Source: Microglena sp. YARC
Lineage: Eukaryota; Chlorophyta; Chlorophyceae; Chlamydomonadales; Chlamydomonadaceae
Assembly (NCBI GenBank): GCA_022414725.1
Contig: CM039467.1
Span: 16,254,043-16,318,042 of the forward strand
DNA: 64,000 nt
Direction of reading: 5' to 3'
How positions within the stretch are numbered: position 1 is the stretch's first letter; each line of letters opens with the position of its first letter. Positions 56,201 through 64,000 of the stretch are shown piece after piece. The notes beneath the pieces are model-generated. The model saw only the letters and a list, made by a program, of their open reading frames with translations, did no database searches and had not been told where the DNA came from. The translations under genes and the position numbers were made by a program.

Positions 56201-59200
56201 TACATTTACATACACTGGTGTTCATAGTTTCCTGAATATGTATATCCAACACATTCCCTACATTTACATACACTGGTGTTCATAGTTTCCTGAATATGTA
56301 TATCCAACACATTCCCTACATTTACATACACTGGTGTTCATAGTTTCCTGAATATGTATATCCAACACATTCCCTACATTTACATACACTGGTGTTCATA
56401 GTTTCCTGAATATGTATATCCAACACATTCCCTACATTTACATACACTGGTGTTCATAGTTTCCTGAATATGTATATCCAACACATTCCCTACATTTACA
56501 TACACTGGTGTTCATAGTTTCCTGAATATGTATATCCAACACATTCCCTACATTTACATACACTGGTGTTCATAGTTTCCTAATATGTATATCCAACACA
56601 TTCCCTACATTTACATACACTGGTGTTCATAGTTTCCTGAATATGTATATCCAACACATTCCCTACATTTACATACACTGGTGTTCATAGTTTCCTGAAT
56701 ATGTATATCCAACACATTCCCTACATTTACATACACTGGTGTTCATAGTTTCCTGAATATGTATATCCAACACATTCCCTACATTTACATACACTGGTGT
56801 TCATAGTTTCCTGAATATGTATATCCAACACATTCCCTACATTTACATACACTGGTGTTCATAGTTTCCTGAATATGTATATCCAACACATTCCCTACAT
56901 TTACATACACTGGTGTTCATAGTTTCCTGAATATGTATATCCAACACATTCCCTACATTTACATACACTGGTGTTCATAGTTTCCTGAATATGTATATCC
57001 AACACATTCCCTACATTTACATACACTGGTGTTCATAGTTTCCTGAATATGTATATCCAACACATTCCCTACATTTACATACACTGGTGTTCATAGTTTC
57101 CTGAATATGTATATCCAACACATTCCCTACATTTACATACACTGGTGTTCATAGTTTCCTGAATATGTATATCCAACACATTCCCTACATTTACATACAC
57201 TGGTGTTCATAGTTTCCTGAATATGTATATCCAACACATTCCCTACATTTACATACACTGGTGTTCATAGTTTCCTGAATATGTATATCCAACACATTCC
57301 CTACATTTACATACACTGTGTTCATAGTTTCCTGAATATGTATATCCAACACATTCCCTACATTTACATACACTGGTTGTTCATAGTTTCCTGAATATGT
57401 ATATCCAACACATTCCCTACATTTACATACACTGGTGTTCATAGTTTCCTAAATATGTATATCCAACACATTCCCTACATTTACATACACTGGTGTTCAT
57501 AGTTTCCTGAATATGTATATCCAACACATTCCCTACATTACATACACTGTGTTCATAGTTTCCTGAATATGTATATCCAACACATTCCCTACATTTACAT
57601 ACACTGGTGTTCATAGTTTCCTGAATATGTATATCCAACACATTCCCTACATTTACATACACTGGTGTTCATAGTTTCCTGAATATGTATATCCAACACA
57701 TTCCCTACATTTACATACACTGGTGTTCATAGTTCCTGAATATGTATATCCAACACATTCCCTACATTTACATACACTGGTGTTCATAGTTTCCTGAATA
57801 TGTATATCCAACACATTCCCTACATTTACATTACACTGGTGTTCATAGTTTCCTGAATATGTATATCCAACACATTCCCTACATTTACATACACTGGTGT
57901 TCATAGTTTCCTGAATATGTATATCCAACACATTCCCTACATTTACATACACTGGTGTTCATAGTTTCCTGAATATGTATATCCAACACATTCCCTACAT
58001 TTACATACACTGGTGTTCATAGTTTCCTGAATATGTATATCCAACACATTCCCTACATTTACATACACTGGTGTTCATAGTTTCCTGAATATGTATATCC
58101 AACACATTCCCTACATTTACATACACTGGTGTTCATAGTTTCCTAATATGTATATCCAACACATTCCCTACATTTACATACACTGGTGTTCATAGTTTCC
58201 TGAATATGTATATCCAACACATTCCCTACATTTACATACACTGGTGTTCATAGTTTCCTGAATATGTATATCCAACACATTCCCTACATTTACATACACT
58301 GGTGTTCATAGTTTCCTGAATATGTATATCCAACACATTCCCTACATTTACATACACTGGTGTTCATAGTTTCCTGAATATGTATATCCAACACATTCCC
58401 TACATTTACATACACTGGTGTTCATAGTTTTCCTGAATATGTATATCCAACACATTCCCTACATTTACATACACTGGTGTTCATAGTTTCCTGAATATGT
58501 ATATCCAACACATTCCCTACATTTACATACACTGGTGTTCATAGTTTCCTGAATATGTATATCCAACACATTCCCTACATTTACATACACTGGTGTTCAT
58601 AGTTTCCTGAATATGTATATCCAACACATTCCCTACATTTACATACACTGGTGTTCATAGTTTCCTGAAATATGTATATCCAACACATTCCCTACATTTA
58701 CATACACTGGTGTTCATAGTTTCCTAATATGTATATCCAACACATTCCCTACATTTACATACACTGGTGTTCATAGTTTCCTGAATATGTATATCCAACA
58801 CATTCCCTACATTTACATACACTGGTGTTCATAGTTTCCTGAATATGTATATCCAACACATTCCCTACATTTACATACACTGGTGTTCATAGTTTCCTGA
58901 ATATGTATATCCAACACATTCCCTACATTTACATACACTGGTGTTCATAGTTTCCTGAATATGTATATCCAACACATTCCCTACATTTACATACACTGGT
59001 GTTCATAGTTTCCTGAATATGTATATCCAACACATTCCCTACATTTACATACACTGGTGTTCATAGTTTCCTGAATATGTATATCCAACACATTCCCTAC
59101 ATTTACATACACTGGTGTTCATAGTTTCCTGAATATGTATATCCAACACATTCCCTACATTTACATACACTGGTGTTCATAGTTTCCTGAATATGTATAT

Positions 59201-62200
59201 CCAACACATTCCCTACATTTACATACACTGGTGTTCATAGTTTCCTGAATATGTATATCCAACACATTCCCTACATTTACATACACTGGTGTTCATAGTT
59301 TCCTGAATATGTATATCCAACACATTCCCTACATTTACATACACTGGTGTTCATAGTTTCCTGAATATGTATATCCAACACATTCCCTACATTTACATAC
59401 ACTGGTGTTCATAGTTTCCTGAATATGTATATCCAACACATTCCCTACATTTACATACACTGGTGTTCATAGTTTCCTGAATATGTATATCCAACACATT
59501 CCCTACATTTACATACACTGGTGTTCATAGTTTCCTAAATATGTATATCCAACACATTCCCTACATTTACATACACTGGTGTTCATAGTTTCCTGAATAT
59601 GTATATCCAACACATTCCCTACATTTACATACACTGGTGTTCATAGTTTCCTGAATATGTATATCCAACACATTCCCTACATTTACATACACTGGTGTTC
59701 ATAGTTTCCTGAATATGTATATCCAACACATTCCCTACATTTACATACACTGGTGTTCATAGTTTCCTGAATATGTATATCCAACACATTCCCTACATTT
59801 ACATACACTGGTGTTCATAGTTTCCTGAATATGTATATCCAACACATTCCCTACATTTACATACACTGGTGTTCATAGTTTCCTGAATATGTATATCCAA
59901 CACATTCCCTACATTTACATACACTGGTGTTCATAGTTTCCTGAATATGTATATCCAACACATTCCCTACATTTACATACACTGGTGTTCATAGTTTCCT
60001 GAAATATGTATATCCAACACATTCCCTACATTTACATACACTGGTGTTCATAGTTTCCTGAATATGTATATCCAACACATTCCCTACATTTACATACACT
60101 GGTGTTCATAGTTTCCTGAATATGTATATCCAACACATTCCCTACATTTACATACACTGGTGTTCATAGTTTCCTGAATATGTATATCCAACACATTCCC
60201 TACATTTACATACACTGGTGTTCATAGTTTCCTGAATATGTATATCCAACACATTCCCTACATTTACATACACTGGTGTTCATAGTTTCCTGAATATGTA
60301 TATCCAACACATTCCCTACATTTACATACACTGGTGTTCATAGTTTCCTAAATATGTATATCCAACACATTCCCTACATTTACATACACTGGTGTTCATA
60401 GTTTCCTGAATATGTATATCCAACACATTCCCTACATTTACATACACTGGTGTTCATAGTTTCCTGAATATGTATATCCAACACATTCCCTACATTTACA
60501 TACACTGGTGTTCATAGTTTCCTGAATATGTATATCCAACACATTCCCTACATTTACATACACTGGTGTTCATAGTTTCCTGAATATGTATATCCAACAC
60601 ATTCCCTACATTTACATACACTGGTGTTCATAGTTTCCTGAATATGTATATCCAACACATTCCCTACATTTACATACACTGGTGTTCATAGTTTCCTGAA
60701 TATGTATATCCAACACATTCCCTACATTTACATACACTGGTGTTCATAGTTTCCTGAATATGTATATCCAACACATTCCCTACATTTACATACACTGGTG
60801 TTCATAGTTTCCTGAATATGTATATCCAACACATTCCCTACATTTACATACACTGGTGTTCATAGTTTCCTGAAATATGTATATCCAACACATTCCCTAC
60901 ATTTACATACACTGGTGTTCATAGTTTCCTGAAATATGTATATCCAACACATTCCCTACATTTACATACACTGGTGTTCATAGTTTCCTGAATATGTATA
61001 TCCAACACATTCCCTACATTTACATACACTGGTGTTCATAGTTTCCTGAATATGTATATCCAACACATTCCCTACATTTACATACACTGGTGTTCATAGT
61101 TTCCTGAATATGTATATCCAACACATTCCCTACATTTACATACACTGGTGTTCATAGTTTCCTGAATATGTATATCCAACACATTCCCTACATTTACATA
61201 CACTGGTGTTCATAGTTTCCTGAATATGTATATCCAACACATTCCCTACATTTACATACACTGGTGTTCATAGTTTCCTGAATATGTATATCCAACACAT
61301 TCCCTACATTTACATACACTGGTGTTCATAGTTTCCTGAATATGTATATCCAACACATTCCCTACATTTACATACACTGGTGTTCATAGTTTCCTGAATA
61401 TGTATATCCAACACATTCCCTACATTTACATACACTGGTGTTCATAGTTTCCTGAATATGTATATCCAACACATTCCCTACATTTACATACACTGGTGTT
61501 CATAGTTTCCTGAATATGTATATCCAACACATTCCCTACATTTACATACACTGGTGTTCATAGTTTCCTGAATATGTATATCCAACACATTCCCTACATT
61601 TACATACACTGGTGTTCATAGTTTCCTGAATATGTATATCCAACACATTCCCTACATTTACATACACTGGTGTTCATAGTTTCCTGAAATATGTATATCC
61701 AACACATTCCCTACATTTACATACACTGGTGTTCATAGTTTCCTGAATATGTATATCCAACACATTCCCTACATTTACATACACTGGTGTTCATAGTTTC
61801 CTGAATATGTATATCCAACACATTCCCTACATTTACATACACTGGTGTTCATAGTTTCCTGAAATATGTATATCCAACACATTCCCTACATTTACATACA
61901 CTGGTGTTCATAGTTTCCTGAATATGTATATCCAACACATTCCCTACATTTACATACACTGGTGTTCATAGTTTCCTGAATATGTATATCCAACACATTC
62001 CCTACATTTACATACACTGGTGTTCATAGTTTCCTAAATATGTATATCCAACACATTCCCTACATTTACATACACTGGTGTTCATAGTTTCCTGAATATG
62101 TATATCCAACACATTCCCTACATTTACATACACTGGTGTTCATAGTTTCCTGAATATGTATATCCAACACATTCCCTACATTTACATACACTGGTGTTCA

Positions 62201-64000
62201 TAGTTTCCTGAATATGTATATCCAACACATTCCCTACATTTACATACACTGGTGTTCATAGTTTCCTGAATATGTATATCCAACACATTCCCTACATTTA
62301 CATACACTGGTGTTCATAGTTTCCTGAATATGTATATCCAACACATTCCCTACATTTACATACACTGGTGTTCATAGTTTCCTGAATATGTATATCCAAC
62401 ACATTCCCTACATTTACATACACTGGTGTTCATAGTTTCCTGAATATGTATATCCAACACATTCCCTACATTTACATACACTGGTGTTCATAGTTTCCTG
62501 AATATGTATATCCAACACATTCCCTACATTTACATACACTGGTGTTCATAGTTTCCTGAATATGTATATCCAACACATTCCCTACATTTACATACACTGG
62601 TGTTCATAGTTTCCTGAATATGTATATCCAACACATTCCCTACATTTACATACACTGGTGTTCATAGTTTCCTGAATATGTATATCCAACACATTCCCTA
62701 CATTTACATACACTGGTGTTCATAGTTTCCTGAATATGTATATCCAACACATTCCCTACATTTACATACACTGGTGTTCATAGTTTCCTGAATATGTATA
62801 TCCAACACATTCCCTACATTTACATACACTGGTGTTCATAGTTTCCTGAATATGTATATCCAACACATTCCCTACATTTACATACACTGGTGTTCATAGT
62901 TTCCTGAATATGTATATCCAACACATTCCCTACATTTACATACACTGGTGTTCATAGTTTCCTGAATATGTATATCCAACACATTCCCTACATTTACATA
63001 CACTGGTGTTCATAGTTTCCTGAATATGTATATCCAACACATTCCCTACATTTACATACACTGGTGTTCATAGTTTCCTGAATATGTATATCCAACACAT
63101 TCCCTACATTTACATACACTGGTGTTCATAGTTTCCTGAATATGTATATCCAACACATTCCCTACATTTACATACACTGGTGTTCATAGTTTCCTGAATA
63201 TGTATATCCAACACATTCCCTACATTTACATACACTGGTGTTCATAGTTTCCTGAATATGTATATCCAACACATTCCCTACATTTACATACACTGGTGTT
63301 CATAGTTTCCTGAATATGTATATCCAACACATTCCCTACATTTACATACACTGGTGTTCATAGTTTCCTGAATATGTATATCCAACACATTCCCTACATT
63401 TACATACACTGGTGTTCATAGTTTCCTGAATATGTATATCCAACACATTCCCTACATTTACATACACTGGTGTTCATAGTTTCCTGAATATGTATATCCA
63501 ACACATTCCCTACATTTACATACACTGGTGTTCATAGTTTCCTGAATATGTATATCCAACACATTCCCTACATTTACATACACTGGTGTTCATAGTTTCC
63601 TGAATATGTATATCCAACACATTCCCTACATTTACATACACTGGTGTTCATAGTTTCCTGAATATGTATATCCAACACATTCCCTACATTTACATACACT
63701 GGTGTTCATAGTTTCCTGAAATATGTATATCCAACACATTCCCTACATTTACATACACTGGTGTTCATAGTTTCCTGAATATGTATATCCAACACATTCC
63801 CTACATTTACATACACTGGTGTTCATAGTTTCCTGAATATGTATATCCAACACATTCCCTACATTTACATACACTGGTGTTCATAGTTTCCTGAATATGT
63901 ATATCCAACACATTCCCTACATTTACATACACTGGTGTTCATAGTTTCCTGAATATGTATATCCAACACATTCCCTACATTTACATACACTGGTGTTCAT
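44285..64000 (+). repeat. 58-bp satellite array, about 340 units, open at the window end
   Basis: The unit runs from CCTGAATATGTATATCCAAC through ACATTCCCTACATTTACATA to CACTGGTGTTCATAGTTT, 58 bp, about 36% GC. Successive copies start exactly 58 bases apart (for example 45,381 and 45,439). Nearly all variation is at one place: CCTGAATATG, CCTGAAATATG (+1), CCTAAATATG or CCTAATATG (-1). There are no spacers, genes or transposons inside. The function is unknown; size and homogeneity fit a centromeric, subtelomeric or heterochromatic satellite, possibly within the intron of the upstream gene. Confidence 0.97.

Noticed and set aside
57191..57952. Three open frames of 72-99 codons on the minus strand in the satellite
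   Set aside because: They exist only because single-base indels in this stretch shift frames past the stop present in each unit; the translation is just the repeat (CRECVGYTYSGNYEH).
44285..64000. CRISPR-like array
   Set aside because: The units abut with no unique spacers and no associated genes; this is a tandem satellite in a eukaryote.
1..64000. tRNA, rRNA or other structured RNA genes
   Set aside because: I looked for tRNA box A/B pairs and conserved rRNA words and saw none that I could support; a covariance-model scan would be needed to exclude small RNAs.

Overview
This is a repeat-dominated eukaryotic nuclear window. It holds LTR retrotransposons, a non-LTR retrotransposon tail, an integrated Polinton-like DNA virus, a probable spliced host gene and a long satellite array. 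I see no rRNA, tRNA, CRISPR array or prokaryotic operon. Virus-like elements of this kind are best known from protists and algae, so a unicellular alga or other protist is the most economical host guess. Nothing here fixes the species.

Layout. 1-10,940 holds decayed copies of one Ty1/copia family: remnant A (1-3,498), element B (3,499-10,486) and an LTR fragment C (10,487-10,940). 10,941-11,604 is the 3' end of a non-LTR element with 30 perfect ATTAC units, next to an inverted piece of the same family. 11,605-13,502 is a further copia copy (D), cut off inside gag. 13,503-33,947 is an integrated Polinton/Maverick-like virus with terminal inverted repeats of about 0.4 kb. A young copia element (25,151-32,187, 394-bp LTRs differing at one base, TSD CAATA) is nested in it. 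33,948-37,656 holds Ty3/gypsy pieces in opposite orientations, followed by a 2.4-kb near-perfect palindrome (37,270-39,645) built from a gypsy gag/LTR region. 39,646-43,310 looks like a host gene with a 5' flank, a membrane-protein first exon, an intron full of minisatellite and a second exon. From 43,916 to the end of the window is a 58-bp satellite, about 340 nearly identical units, still running at 64,000.

The virus is organised as two divergent arms that meet near 20,260. The leftward arm carries a fibre-like protein with a C-terminal S74 chaperone domain, two or three small basic proteins, a protein-primed-type family B DNA polymerase that appears fused to an SF1 helicase and an HNH nuclease, and a retroviral-type integrase at the left end. 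The rightward arm carries a basic protein, the double jelly-roll major capsid protein, a second capsid-like protein, a charged protein, the packaging ATPase, a small protein split from its tail by the copia insertion, the penton/minor capsid protein and a glycine-rich amphipathic protein. I found no adenain-type maturation protease. Almost every virus gene carries one-base frameshifts. It is therefore either an inactive relic or the assembly has uncorrected indels; the young copia element shows the same pattern. The left flank of the virus is copia gag and the right flank is gypsy pol, so this is not one simple insertion.

The most interesting items are the polymerase-helicase-HNH arrangement, the S74 fibre, the paired capsid-like genes, the mismatched flanks, the palindrome, the intron minisatellite that repeats its own splice-acceptor region, and the satellite.
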